NCBI GenBank assembly: GCA_002869855.2
Contig: NEWQ02000015.1
Span: forward strand, 94,458-158,457
Origin: Nitrospira sp. CG24D
GTDB lineage: Bacteria; Nitrospirota; Nitrospiria; Nitrospirales; Nitrospiraceae
Length of the DNA: 64,000 nucleotides
Reading direction: 5' to 3'
The stretch's first letter is position 1. Every line of letters starts with the position of its first letter. The notes below the pieces were generated by a model. That model did no database searches. It saw only the letters and a list, made by a program, of their open reading frames with translations, and was not told where the DNA came from. Both the position numbers and the translations under genes were made by a program. Shown here in pieces: positions 54,330 through 63,976 of the stretch.

Positions 54330-54584
54330 TCAGTTCTGCGGGTTCTCTGTCTCCGGGGGTTCCCAGATATCCAGATGTTTGCCCTCGACTTGGAAGACCT
54401 GCTGCGCTCCGAAGACGTGCTCCACGTCCTCGGGAGAGGACATTTGCACCACCCCGACGAAAAACCCTCGCGCATCCCGTAGGACTTGTACTGATTCCAC
54501 CTTCCCGAAGGGGACGAAGATTTGGCGGAGCTGTCCCTGGGTATACGAGGGCGGGAACCCGCTGATGTAGATTTTTGACGCCAT
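54330..54584 (-). CDS. RRM-type RNA-binding protein
   Basis: This 84-residue protein has a single RNA recognition motif: RNP2 IYISGF near the N-terminus and RNP1 RGFFVGVV at about residues 40-47. The start ATG 54584 has GGAGGTGA in front; the upstream frame to 54665 is rejected. Bacterial single-RRM proteins bind RNA and often respond to cold or stress. Confidence 0.88.
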   Translation of the reverse strand: MASKIYISGFPPSYTQGQLRQIFVPFGKVESVQVLRDARGFFVGVVQMSSPEDVEHVFGAQQVFQVEGKHLDIWEPPETENPQN

Positions 54585-54901
54585 GCCGTCACCTCCTTGT
54601 GAGAGGTAGGCATTGTCTTGGTGAGCAACGAGCCGAACAACAAGCCCAAGAGGGAAGCCTGACACAGGGCGTGTTACCAGCTCTTACGCAAGGCAATGTC
54701 TGCCTTCTGTTTGACTACGTAGTTTTAGTGTACCAGCCAGATTGCAGATGCGCCACTAGGTGAATCCCTTGGTGCAGGCTTTTGATCGGAACACGTCGGG
54801 CTCTTTCTTGTTCTCATTCCCATCCTCCGCCGCCTCGGAAATGAAATAGGCGTGAGTGACTGGATCGGAATCGATTGCCCCACCTGCTCAAGTTGCTGGC
54901 T
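54585..54901. other. 317-nt gap, nothing clear
   Basis: No gene is supported. AAGGCA (54691-54696) and TGCCTT (54702-54707) form a 6-bp hairpin followed by CTGTTT, possibly a weak terminator for the minus-strand DUF3365 gene, but it lies almost 200 nt away. Confidence 0.4.
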
Positions 54902-55477
54902 TTATCGTCCCATCGGAATTTCGATCACGAGGCCTCCCATGGCCTCATTCAACTTGAAATCTTTCTTGGCGCTCTGGGGGTGGGTGTTGTGGCATCCCAC
55001 GCAGGACTGACTCACGGCACGGTCGGCATAGATGGCTTGAAAGTAGGTCTCGCTTCCCTGGGTGACTGTTCCGGTCACGACCCGTTCGGGGTGTGTGCGC
55101 AGTGACTCCAGGCCCGCTTTCTCTGTGGCATTCCGTGGCACATTGAGCGGATTGATCGGCCAGAGACTAATGAGCCGGTAGCGGACCGGTGTGCCGGTCA
55201 TCGCTGAGAGTGCGCTGGATTCCATGAGGAACTGGGCCGGCAGGGGGAGGGTATTCTTTTTGGCCCGCCAATCCTCGGCTGCCGCCACGCCTCCGCCTTT
55301 TTGCATCCGTTCGACCACGTGGATGGTGTAGAACGTCCGATCCGCTTCGATCACTGCATGGAGGTAGTTCGCGACGGTTTCCGGCGGGATGCCGCTCTGT
55401 TCGCCGGCCCGTGCCAGGTTCTGGAGCGGCAGGCCCAGGGACAGAATCACGAGGGCGAGGGACGTGATGCCTCTCAT
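54902..55477 (-). CDS. periplasmic DUF3365 protein with c-type heme motif
   Basis: This 191-residue secreted protein has a signal peptide (about 1-24) and a Tll0287-like DUF3365 domain with CVGCH (C159, C162, H163). ATG 55477 follows GAAGGAGG. The domain is the same type as the sensor part of the chemoreceptor at 33082, here free-standing. It probably carries one covalent heme and may act in redox or gas sensing or electron transfer. Confidence 0.85.
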   Translation of the reverse strand: MRGITSLALVILSLGLPLQNLARAGEQSGIPPETVANYLHAVIEADRTFYTIHVVERMQKGGGVAAAEDWRAKKNTLPLPAQFLMESSALSAMTGTPVRYRLISLWPINPLNVPRNATEKAGLESLRTHPERVVTGTVTQGSETYFQAIYADRAVSQSCVGCHNTHPQSAKKDFKLNEAMGGLVIEIPMGR

Positions 55478-55642
55478 GGCGGGACCTCCTTCATGAAGGT
55501 TGGGACCGGCCGTACGTCTCAGCATAATCCTCTCGCCAGGATCTTACAAATCTGCTGCCGCGGATTGACTTACCACCCACGCCGGGTTCGCCTGTGGTGC
55601 GTCGATCAAAGTCCTGCAGGATGTGTTGAACGTTTGATGTGA

Positions 55643-56665
55643 TCACCCGTTGCTTTCCGGCCGCCATTGAAGGCCCAGGGTGATGATCTGCTGGAGCAGG
55701 TCCGTGTACGGCATGCCTGCCTGTTTGGCCGATTCGGCGAAATCTTCGTCCTGCGCGATCTGGGGATTCGGGTTCGCCTCCAGCACGTAGATCTTTCCGT
55801 CTTTATCCAGCCGTAGATCGATCCGCGCATACCCGCTCAATTCCAACGACCGGTAGACGCGTTTACAGAGATGCCGGATGCGGTCGCCGGCGCCATCGGG
55901 CGCGTCTTTGAGTTCCGCCGTCTGGATGCCGTATTTCTCCTGGTACTTGGGGTTCCATTTCACCCGCTCCGTGGCGATGCGATGCACGTCGTCCGGCATC
56001 TTCGTAAATTGCATCTCCCAGACTGGAAAGACCCGCAGTCGTTGATTGCCCATCACGCCGACGTAGAGCTCCCGGCCGTCGATGAATTGCTCGACAAGGG
56101 CATCCGTGCAGATGCTCTCATGGATGAAGGCGATCCGCTCCCGCAACTTCTGCTCATCTTCGACGACCGACGCCTGGGAGATCCCGACCGAGGCTTCCTC
56201 CGTTAGCGATTTGACGATCATAGGGAAGGTCAGGGCCTTCGGCACGCGGATCTTCTGCCCTCTCCGGAAGACGGCGAACTCCGGCATGGGAATGCGATGG
56301 TACGCCATGAGCTTTTTGGAGATTCCCTTATCCTTGGCGAGCAGCAGGCCCCGCGGGTTACAGCCGGTATAGGGAATTTTCAGCAACTCCAGGTAGCTCA
56401 CGACGTTCGGTTCGAAGATGGCGACGTTGTGAAACGCTTCAAGCATGTTGAAGACAATGTGAGGCTTAAAGGCATCGATGGCGCTGCGGATGATGCCCAG
56501 ATCTGTTTCCACTCCCAACGGCTCGACCTCATGGCCGATCTTCCGCAGCGTCGTCACCACGTCAAACTCCGTCTTCCAATCGGCTTTCTGCGTATCGATC
56601 CCGGAGGTATCTTCAGGCGGCACCAACTGCTTGTGCATGAGCACCAGGATTTTGAGCGTTTTCAT
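55643..56665 (-). CDS. ATP-grasp ligase, D-Ala-D-Ala-ligase-like
   Basis: This 340-residue protein has the ATP-grasp pattern: an N-terminal Rossmann-like region, TFPMIVKSLTEEASVGIS (ATP-binding Lys and loop), EQFIDGRELYVGV, and RIDLRLDKDGKIYVLEANPNP (metal ligands). It probably forms an amide bond using ATP. It overlaps the start region of, and follows, a metallopeptidase gene on the same strand. It is too divergent to be the housekeeping Ddl. Confidence 0.88.
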   Translation of the reverse strand: MKTLKILVLMHKQLVPPEDTSGIDTQKADWKTEFDVVTTLRKIGHEVEPLGVETDLGIIRSAIDAFKPHIVFNMLEAFHNVAIFEPNVVSYLELLKIPYTGCNPRGLLLAKDKGISKKLMAYHRIPMPEFAVFRRGQKIRVPKALTFPMIVKSLTEEASVGISQASVVEDEQKLRERIAFIHESICTDALVEQFIDGRELYVGVMGNQRLRVFPVWEMQFTKMPDDVHRIATERVKWNPKYQEKYGIQTAELKDAPDGAGDRIRHLCKRVYRSLELSGYARIDLRLDKDGKIYVLEANPNPQIAQDEDFAESAKQAGMPYTDLLQQIITLGLQWRPESNG

Positions 56666-57735
56666 AGCGCCACCCGCCGGCCGCCGGTGTAGACGTAGTT
56701 CATCGCCTGGACCGTCAGGAAGACGGTAAATTCCTGTTTCGCCTGCTCTTCCGGAACCGCCAGGCGAAGGTTGAGCGGACGGCAGTGCGCGATCAGATCT
56801 TCGAAGACCTGATCGATCGTGTATTGATACACACCCGTCCAGCCGGCGACGAGGCGGCGAACCGGCTTCCGGATCTTCATGAGGAACCGGACGGCCGTCA
56901 TGTGGCCGGCGTGCTCCACCGCATCGGAGAAGAACTGCCGCAGATCACGGCGGTTGAAATCCGGATGATCGACACCGTAATGCCGGCGCTTCTTCTTGTA
57001 ATGCCGGCGCAGGGTGGTGCGCAGCCGCCGGAGCGGATCGATTTCTTCGGTGGAGAGGTTCAGCGGACGCTGACCGACCAGGCTCTGCATGAGCTGATCG
57101 ACGTATCGAAGTTTCTTGAGCGCCGGCCATCCGGCATAGCGTGTCTCCCACTGCGCGTTCGGTGTCAGCCACACGGCGAAGGTTTCGGCGAAGTCCTCAT
57201 CGGGATGGCTTTGCGCGTACCACGAGTCGAGATGCAGCACAAAGCTCTTGCTGTACGGCTTGGGAGAATAGTCGTCGGGATACGGCTCGGAGCTGTTTCC
57301 GAAGAGCTGCTGCCGATGCCGCCGCCGCCGCAGTTTGAAGGCGTTCTCAATGGCATGGCCGGCCTCATGCCGCAGGATGCGCATGCACCAGTCAGGATCG
57401 CCCCCTTCCACTTCCAGCATCTGGGTCAATTCGAGCCTGGCGAGGCGGGGGTGGGCCAGATAGAACGGGATTGCGATGCCGGGCACATCATCCGGGCAGA
57501 ACCATTCATCCGACAGCCAGAAATGGGGATGAAAGTGAAGGCCTCGGGCATCGAGTTCGTGGTACAGCTGCGCAATGCGATCTTCAAGATTGCTGCCCGC
57601 AATTTTGAGATCGAGGTCACACAGCCGGGCATCCAGCAACTTCTCATCCGGCCACGTCGTCCAATCGGTGAGCTCGCTCCGGATTGCATCGGGGGATGCA
57701 TCTTGTACCGGCTCGTTCTTGTCTTGAGTTGTCAT
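56662..57735 (-). CDS. putative zinc metallopeptidase (HEAGH)
   Basis: This 357-residue protein has a zinc-binding HEAGH (H123-H127) and a downstream HPDEDFAETFAVWL that may supply further ligands. The C-terminal half is basic (HYKKKRRHYG) and helical. It has no signal peptide, so is probably cytoplasmic. Its stop overlaps the start of the ATP-grasp gene (ATGA). The pair suggests a system that makes and trims a peptide tag or small peptide; this is inference. Confidence 0.8.
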   Translation of the reverse strand: MTTQDKNEPVQDASPDAIRSELTDWTTWPDEKLLDARLCDLDLKIAGSNLEDRIAQLYHELDARGLHFHPHFWLSDEWFCPDDVPGIAIPFYLAHPRLARLELTQMLEVEGGDPDWCMRILRHEAGHAIENAFKLRRRRHRQQLFGNSSEPYPDDYSPKPYSKSFVLHLDSWYAQSHPDEDFAETFAVWLTPNAQWETRYAGWPALKKLRYVDQLMQSLVGQRPLNLSTEEIDPLRRLRTTLRRHYKKKRRHYGVDHPDFNRRDLRQFFSDAVEHAGHMTAVRFLMKIRKPVRRLVAGWTGVYQYTIDQVFEDLIAHCRPLNLRLAVPEEQAKQEFTVFLTVQAMNYVYTGGRRVAL

Positions 57736-58054
57736 CGTTCAGGTCAACGTACCATGGCTGAAGAAACAGGGACATTGTACGTTTTGCAAGGCAGTCCAGT
57801 CGATCCCCACGTCGGGATAAGTAGAGGGTGGCAGGAAGCCTCTTGATCTGAACCGAGACCGGTGCGATGTCAAAGTATCTGCACGACCGGGAGGTCGGTG
57901 ACCCGGCGCTGATGAGCGGGCCGAATCCCGGCGGAGTGCGCTCCCTCGTTGACAGGTTCCGCTACTCGCAGTAGCCTGCCGCGTGTGAGGAAATCCTGAA
58001 CGGGTTTTCTTTCGCCCTCTCCGCCCGGTATCCGGCGTGGTCTGGGGAGGACCT
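57736..58054. other. 319-nt divergent intergenic region
   Basis: It separates the minus-strand metallopeptidase gene from the plus-strand monooxygenase gene. It carries the second copy of the TTGACA-N17-TAGCCT motif. No gene is supported. Confidence 0.5.
57949..57977 (+). promoter_or_regulatory. promoter-like motif, copy 2
   Basis: TTGACA (57949-57954), 17 nt, TAGCCT (57972-57977), then GCCGCG. It matches copy 1 at 51732 at the elements, the last bases of the spacer and the following CCGCG. It lies about 75 nt upstream of the monooxygenase start and is well placed to be its promoter. Confidence 0.5.
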
Positions 58055-59275
58055 ATGACAGGCAGGGTCTCAGTGCAATGCTGCATCGCCGGTGGCGGTC
58101 CAGCGGGCATGATGCTCGGGCTGCTGCTGGCGCGCGCCGGGGTCAACGTGCTGGTGCTGGAGAAACACGCCGATTTTTTGCGCGACTTCCGCGGTGACAC
58201 GATTCATCCCTCCACTCTGGAAATCATCCATGAACTCGGACTGCTGGAGCAGCTCTTGGCCTTGCCGCATCAGAAAGCGCCGGGGATCAACGCCCAGTTC
58301 GGCGATCTGGCCCTGACGGTGGTGGATTTCTCTACCTTGCCGACCCGCTGCGGATTCATTGCCTTCATGCCCCAATGGGATTTTCTGAACTTTCTGGCCG
58401 AGCAGGGCTCGCGCTATCCCACCTTTCGCGTTCTGATGGAAGCGGAGGTGACGGATCTCGTCAAGCTGGCGGGGACGATTGTGGGGATTCGGGCAACGAC
58501 GCCGAAGGGGCCGCTGGAGGTGCGCGCGGATCTCGTGGTGGGCGCGGACGGACGGCACTCGGTCGTCCGGGACAAGGCCGGCTTGGCGGTGGAGGAGCTC
58601 GGGGCACCGATGGATGTGCTGTGGTTCGGGCTCTCTCGTCGCGCGAAGGATCCGGAAATTCCGGTCGGCCGTTTTGACCGGGGCCGCATTTTCATCATGC
58701 TGAATCGCGGGGACTATTGGCAGTGCGGCTTTGTGATTTCCAAAGGGTCGCGCGCGCAACTGGAAGCGCAGGGCTTGCCGGCGTATCGCGAGACAGTCGG
58801 GAGACTGGCGCCTTTTCTAACGGATCGTGTCGACGAAATCCAAAGTTGGGAGCCGATCAAGCTCCTGACGGTATAGGTGGATCGTCTGCGGGACTGGTGC
58901 CGACCCGGGCTGCTCTGCATCGGCGATGCGGCCCATGCAATGTCGCCGATCGGCGGTGTCGGAATCAATCTGGCGATTCAGGATGCCGTGGCTGCGGCGA
59001 ATCTGCTGGCAGGCCAGCTACGGCGAGGGGCGGTGACGCCTGCGGATCTCCGGCTGGTGCAGGAGCGGCGCGCCTGGCCGACGCACATGACGCAGCGGAT
59101 GCAGCTCCTCCTTCAAGATAGAGTGATCAAGACTGTCCTCGCCGGCGACGGCCCGCTCGTGCCGCCTTGGCCGCTCCGGCTCATCGCCCGCTTTCCCATT
59201 CTCCGACGCATTCCCGCCCGCCTGATCGGCATGGGCTTTCGCCCGGAACATGTCCGGACCTCAGCGGTGCGGTAG
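58055..59275 (+). pseudogene. FAD-dependent monooxygenase interrupted by an amber codon
   Basis: The frame from ATG 58055 (GGAGG upstream) has the FAD-binding start CCIAGGGPAGMMLGLLLARAG and the middle motif VVGADGRHSVVRD. It is stopped by TAG at 58874-58876 in LLTV-stop-VDRL. The same frame continues without shift to 59275 and contains the second FAD motif LLCIGDAAHAMSPIGGVGIN. Related hydroxylases usually have a Gln at the stop position, so CAG to TAG would explain it. The protein is probably inactive, or two fragments are made (GTG 58877 could restart). Confidence 0.85.
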
Positions 59276-59493
59276 ATCCGGCTACTCAGAGCCAGAAAAG
59301 AGACGCCTGCTCATTTTTGAATCGCCGCACCCTCGTCGACAGGCTTCCCTCAAATCGTACCCACTCGTGCAGAGATATGATCCGCTGGAGTCGCGGTTTG
59401 AGCCGTGCGGGGAAATAAGAGGAAGCGAGGGCCTCCTCTGCCAGGACCGGTCCATTCCGGAAGATGCTCGGGCCCCATGGCCCTGAGGCAGGA

Positions 59494-60237
59494 TCAGAGG
59501 ATTTTCGTGCCGAAAAAGATCGCCGCATCTGTGCGAGGGCTATTCGGCGCGGCCGTATAGAGTCGACGGGTGACCGTATCGAAGTAGGCGATTCCCTGGA
59601 ACGTGCTGCCCGCAAAAAAACAGGGCGCTCCTCCGAAGGTCACGCTCTGATCGAAGACGTTCCCGCGAGTTCGTGCCGTCGTTTTTCCCGTAAACGTGCA
59701 GCCGTTTTGCTCGGTTCCCGTAAATGTTCCGTCAGTGGCGGCCGTCACATTCGCTGTCTGCGCGCCTCCGGAGCTCCCGGCCTGGCCGGTGTAGACCCCT
59801 GCCAGACCGGCCACGCCCGGCGTCGTATCATACGCCGTGTTATAAGCGCTCGTGAAGGTTACCGTGCCCGCTCCCGAGTCTGTGAACGAGCCGTTCAGGA
59901 ACTGGCGCGCCGCATACGTGGCAGAGATGGTCGTATTCAGTACCGCGATGCCAATCCCGAAATCTTTCGTGTTTGAGGAAGTGAAGCTTCCCTTGTCCGA
60001 GGCCCCCAGACCCTGGAGGACCCCGGCGATCTGATTGGGATTGGCTGAGACAGAATAGAAAAAGTAGGAGGTGCCGTCGTCAAGGACGGCGGCTGTCAGC
60101 GTCCGGTTTGTGCTGGTGGTCCCGATCCAGAGCCCTTCTGCAGACGTTGCGGGGGTGACCACCGGTGCCTGCTCGCCACACCCGCTCGCGCTCAACGCGA
60201 TGGCAATTCCAAACACAGTGAGACGCTGTCGTAGCAT
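59494..60237 (-). CDS. lipoprotein with Gly/Thr-rich repeats
   Basis: This 247-residue protein has a lipoprotein signal (LSASGC). The mature part is rich in Gly, Thr, Ser and beta-strand-like segments (NGSFTDSGAGTVTFTSAYN, TDGTFTGTEQNGCTF). It looks like a beta-rich surface protein. Start ATG 60237 is preferred over the TTG at 60261. No family is recognised. Confidence 0.72.
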   Translation of the reverse strand: MLRQRLTVFGIAIALSASGCGEQAPVVTPATSAEGLWIGTTSTNRTLTAAVLDDGTSYFFYSVSANPNQIAGVLQGLGASDKGSFTSSNTKDFGIGIAVLNTTISATYAARQFLNGSFTDSGAGTVTFTSAYNTAYDTTPGVAGLAGVYTGQAGSSGGAQTANVTAATDGTFTGTEQNGCTFTGKTTARTRGNVFDQSVTFGGAPCFFAGSTFQGIAYFDTVTRRLYTAAPNSPRTDAAIFFGTKIL

Positions 60238-60544
60238 CGCAATTGTTTCCACCCTTTCCAATCACTCACATAGTAACAGCCGATCAGTGTGCGGGATTGT
60301 GACGAGGAGAAGCTACCCCTACGTTGGTTGGGATGGGCGGAAGACAATGTTTCTCCGGCACTCAGTTGCGGAAGCTGACGATCGGCAGAGCGCCGGCGAT
60401 GAGGCACGAGGCGGGACGTTGCTCGCGGCGGCTCATCAATCAACCCGGAGCCCAGTCGGACAAAGAACAGGGGGCGAGAGTCCGTAATTAACGGTTTCGT
60501 CCGCACGCGACCTGCTGAGCGGTGCTGTTTCGTTCGGGATCGCC
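60238..60544. other. 307-nt gap, nothing clear
   Basis: No gene, strong hairpin or promoter was recognised between the lipoprotein gene and the Anbu gene. Short frames here have no ribosome site. Confidence 0.4.
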
Positions 60545-61315
60545 TTAGGTTGAGGGCGTGCCGGAGTTGTTGGCAACGAATCGCTTGTCTTTCGGCAGGG
60601 ACTCGATCAGACGATCGGCCCATTTCGAAGGTAGTTTTTCCACTGACGCGTAAATGCTGGATTGCCACCAGGAGGAGATCTCGGCGAGGTCTTCTTTCTC
60701 GAACCGTTGCTCGATGATGTCGAAGGTGTCGTGCCGATACAGTACGATGTCGAGGGGATATTCCACGCTGGTCGAGCTGGTGCGGGTGGCGTCGAAGGCG
60801 AGGAACCCCACTTTCATGGCGAGGTCCATGCTGGAGCCGTACCGGAGGACGCGGTCGAGGAGCGGCTTCCCATAACCGGATTCGCCGATGATGCAGTAGG
60901 GCGTGCCTTCGCTCACCTCGACCCAGTTGCCTTGCGGATAGATGAGGTACAGCTTGTGTTCCCGGTCGTTCTCCAGCTGTCCGCCGACTAAGGCGTGGAG
61001 ATTGAAATGCAACCCGGCCCGATCAAGGGCGTCTTTATCCTCCTGCGCGACCCGCCGAATTTGTGTCGCGAAGACGTTGACGGCTTTGAAGAGCTTGTCG
61101 AAGGTCTGATCGCCTTCGCTGATGGCTTCGTCGAAGTAAGTCACGGCCTTGTCCCGCACCGAGCGCAATCCCGAGGTCATCAGGAACATCGAGTGCCGCC
61201 CGTGTTGATGAATGGACACTTTTCGCGCGGTGATGAATTCCATCCCGGTGGTGACCCGGGTGTCGGCGATGCCGATCAACCCGTCTTCGACTTTCATGCC
61301 CAGGCAAAACGTCAT
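60545..61315 (-). CDS. Anbu (proteasome-like peptidase)
   Basis: This 256-residue protein has the proteasome beta fold: MTFCLGMKVEDGLIGIADTR puts Thr2 as the likely N-terminal nucleophile after Met removal, with D18 and K32 as active-site partners. The family is the ancestral beta-subunit Anbu (BPH). Its ATG overlaps the alpha-E stop. It is the last gene of the known cpATP-grasp/alpha-E/Anbu operon. Confidence 0.92.
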   Translation of the reverse strand: MTFCLGMKVEDGLIGIADTRVTTGMEFITARKVSIHQHGRHSMFLMTSGLRSVRDKAVTYFDEAISEGDQTFDKLFKAVNVFATQIRRVAQEDKDALDRAGLHFNLHALVGGQLENDREHKLYLIYPQGNWVEVSEGTPYCIIGESGYGKPLLDRVLRYGSSMDLAMKVGFLAFDATRTSSTSVEYPLDIVLYRHDTFDIIEQRFEKEDLAEISSWWQSSIYASVEKLPSKWADRLIESLPKDKRFVANNSGTPST

Positions 61316-62292
61316 TGTGACTCCGATGCGGGAATTGTATTGTGAATCGGTCGCGGCGCAAAGAACGTTTCAAAAATCACTTCCCCGACGCCGTTCAGCT
61401 TCCCTTGGAAGCGGTCGAGGAATTCGTGGAGCCCGTCGGCGACATAGTCCTCATGATCGCCGAAATCGAGCTGTGCGCGCAACCGGCCCAGCTGTTTCTC
61501 GGCCTGGTTCCGGTAGGACCCGTGCTCGGATCCGGAAATCGCATGGAGCGAGTTTTCGCTCTTGATGAGGCAGTAGCGGATGGCGCGCGGAAAGGTGGCG
61601 TCGAGAATCAGGAACGTACTCACGTCGTCTGGTGCGATGCGGCCGAAGCGCTTGTAGTACATTTCGAGCGCGCTGGCGGACTTCAGGAGCGCGGACCATT
61701 GAATGATATCGAACGGGGTGCCGACTTCGGCGACGGTCGGGAGAAGCATGAAATATTTCACGTCGAGAATCCGGGAGGTCTTATCCGCACGTTCGAGCAG
61801 GCGGCCTAATCTGGCAAAATGCCAGCCCTCTCCGTGCGACATGGTCGCGTCGGTAATGCCGAGAAACAGATGGCTGTTGGCTTTGACGTCGGTGAGGAAC
61901 ACATGGAGGTTCTGGGTGGAGAGCCCGCGGGAGACGGCCTCTCTGACCTGGAGGTGAAACCGGTTGACCTGTTCCCACATGTCAGTGGAAATGACCTCCC
62001 TGACCGAGCGCGCATTCTCCCGCGCGGCGGCCAGACAGGAGAGAATCGAACTGGGATTGGCGGCGTCGGTGGCAAGGAACTGGATGACGGTTTCTTTGGT
62101 GGCTTTCCCATAGCGCGCGAGAAAGGCCTCGTGGTCGCCGGTGGTGGCGACCAGGGGCTCCCACTGTTCCGTGGTCCCTCTGGGCAGGTCGAGCGAGAGG
62201 TTGAGATTGACCTCGATGAAGCGGGCATAGTTTTCGGCTCGTTCGATATAGCGGTTCAGCCAGAAAATGGAACTCGCCACGCGGCTTAGCAT
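61312..62292 (-). CDS. alpha-E domain protein
   Basis: This 326-residue all-helical protein opens with MLSRVASSIFWLNRYIERAE, the hallmark of the alpha-E family, and has WEQVNRFHLQVREAVSRG and RLGRLLERADKTSRILDVKY. It is always found with circularly permuted ATP-grasp proteins and is thought to be a helper or ligase subunit. It lies 73 nt after the ATP-grasp gene. Confidence 0.93.
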   Translation of the reverse strand: MLSRVASSIFWLNRYIERAENYARFIEVNLNLSLDLPRGTTEQWEPLVATTGDHEAFLARYGKATKETVIQFLATDAANPSSILSCLAAARENARSVREVISTDMWEQVNRFHLQVREAVSRGLSTQNLHVFLTDVKANSHLFLGITDATMSHGEGWHFARLGRLLERADKTSRILDVKYFMLLPTVAEVGTPFDIIQWSALLKSASALEMYYKRFGRIAPDDVSTFLILDATFPRAIRYCLIKSENSLHAISGSEHGSYRNQAEKQLGRLRAQLDFGDHEDYVADGLHEFLDRFQGKLNGVGEVIFETFFAPRPIHNTIPASESQ

Positions 62293-62365
62293 CGGTCACC
62301 GGATTGTGCGAACGCGGTCATGTTCACGATGGCCTTTATGTGTATCCTCAGCGGGGATGTGGGAC

Positions 62366-63790
62366 TCATGAGAGGACCCAGGTGTCTTTGTTGCCGCCTC
62401 CTTGAGAGGAATTCACCACCAGCGAACCTTTTCTCAGCGCCACCCTGGTCATGCCTCCCGGCAACACGTAGATCTCCCGGCCGTAGAGCACGTAGGGGCG
62501 CAAATCGACATGCCGCCCTTCGAGATGATCGTCCACGAGCGTAGGAACGCGTGAGAGCGCCAGCGTGGGTTGAGCGATATAGTTGCGCGGGTCGGCCTCG
62601 ATGCGCGTGGCGTACTCGTCGCGTTCCTGTTTCGAGGATTGTGGGCCGATGAGCATTCCATAGCCCCCGGCCTCATTCGTCGCCTTCACCACCAGTTGGT
62701 CCAAATGTTCCAGGACATAGGCCCGGTCCTGCCGTTCCGAACAGAGGTAGGTCTGAACATTGGGGAGTATCGGTTCTTCCGCCAGGTAGTAATTGATGAT
62801 CTTGGGGACGTAGGCATAGATCGCCTTGTCGTCCGCGACCCCGGTGCCGGGGGCGTTGACGAGCGCCACGCGGCCTTTCTGGTAGACATCCATCAAGCCT
62901 GGGACGCCGAGCGTGGAATCGGGGCGGAAGGCGAGCGGGTCGAGGTAGTTATCGTTGATGCGCCGGTAGATGACATCCACGCGCTGAGAGCCTTTGGTGG
63001 TGCGCATGTGAACGTATCCATCGATGACGGCAAGATCGTTGGCTTCGACCAGTTCCACGCCCATCTTCTGCGCAAGCAAGGAATGTTCGTAATAGGCCGA
63101 ATTGAACATGCCGGGGGTGAGCATCACGACGGTGGGGTCGGGAAGGTCCGACAGGTAGCGGAGTGTGTCCTGGAGATGGCTTGGGTAGTCATCGACCGGC
63201 CGCACGCGATAGGCGTCGAAGAGTTCCGGGAATGTGCGCTTCATGACCTGCCGGGCTTCCAGAACGTAGGCGACGCCGGACGGGCATCGCATGTTGTCTT
63301 CCAGGACATAGTAGCGCCCGTCACCGATGCGGACGAGGTCGATTCCTGCGATATGGCACCAGATACCGCGTGGGGGCTTGAGGCCCCAACAGGCGTTCAG
63401 AAACCCTTTGCTTGAGTAGATGAGTTCGCTGGGGATGACGCCGTCCTTGAGGATCTTTTGCTCGTGGTACACATCGTCGATAAAAAGATTGAGCGCGCGG
63501 AGCCGCTGCCGGAGGCCTGATTCGATATGGGTCCAATCCGGGGGCTCGACAATGCGCGGCACAATGTCGAAGGGGAAAATCTGTTCGTGGCCGTCGTTGC
63601 TGCCGTAGACGCCGAACGTCATGCCCATATTAAGAATCACGCGCTCGGCGGCTTGCTGGCGTTTCTTGAGTTCCCCTTCCGGGAGTGAGGCAAACTTCCG
63701 CAGCAAGAGCTTGCTCCCAGGCCGCGGTTGTCCGGTCCCCTCGTAGAGTTCGTCGTAGAATTGGCCGGGGTCGTACTGGGAGAATTTCAT
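62366..63790 (-). CDS. circularly permuted ATP-grasp protein
   Basis: This 474-residue protein has the CP-ATP-grasp type 2 pattern: [20 protein letters not shown], then [35 protein letters not shown] and [13 protein letters not shown]. The family is predicted to form amide bonds. ATG 63790 follows AAGGAG; the upstream frame to 63844 is rejected. It leads the Anbu operon, with a perfect palindrome about 45 nt upstream. Confidence 0.93.
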   Translation of the reverse strand: MKFSQYDPGQFYDELYEGTGQPRPGSKLLLRKFASLPEGELKKRQQAAERVILNMGMTFGVYGSNDGHEQIFPFDIVPRIVEPPDWTHIESGLRQRLRALNLFIDDVYHEQKILKDGVIPSELIYSSKGFLNACWGLKPPRGIWCHIAGIDLVRIGDGRYYVLEDNMRCPSGVAYVLEARQVMKRTFPELFDAYRVRPVDDYPSHLQDTLRYLSDLPDPTVVMLTPGMFNSAYYEHSLLAQKMGVELVEANDLAVIDGYVHMRTTKGSQRVDVIYRRINDNYLDPLAFRPDSTLGVPGLMDVYQKGRVALVNAPGTGVADDKAIYAYVPKIINYYLAEEPILPNVQTYLCSERQDRAYVLEHLDQLVVKATNEAGGYGMLIGPQSSKQERDEYATRIEADPRNYIAQPTLALSRVPTLVDDHLEGRHVDLRPYVLYGREIYVLPGGMTRVALRKGSLVVNSSQGGGNKDTWVLS

Positions 63791-63835
63791 GAAGACTCCT
63801 TGCGACAAGGTCGCCACCCTAACAAAACACCAGTA

Positions 63836-63847
63836 CTTGTACAAGTG
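63836..63847. promoter_or_regulatory. perfect 12-bp palindrome upstream of the Anbu operon
   Basis: ACTTGTACAAGT is a perfect palindrome in the divergent region between the Anbu operon and the next plus-strand gene, about 45 nt from the operon start. It could be an operator for a dimeric repressor. No promoter element was firmly recognised beside it. Confidence 0.45.
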
Positions 63848-63976
63848 AGAGGGGGAGCCGTGTCACGGTGCCCTCGGCGCAGCGGAATAGGCGGTCTGCT
63901 TCCCCAGTTGCGAGTGTGTTTGTGGGAACGTATGATATGCGTATCCGCTCAACATCTATCTAGAGGGAGGTTGGTG

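Noticed and set aside
56785-57846. 353-codon plus-strand frame opposite the metallopeptidase gene
   Set aside because: Long only because the opposite strand is a G+C-rich gene; the HEAGH protein and its coupling to the ATP-grasp gene favour the minus strand.
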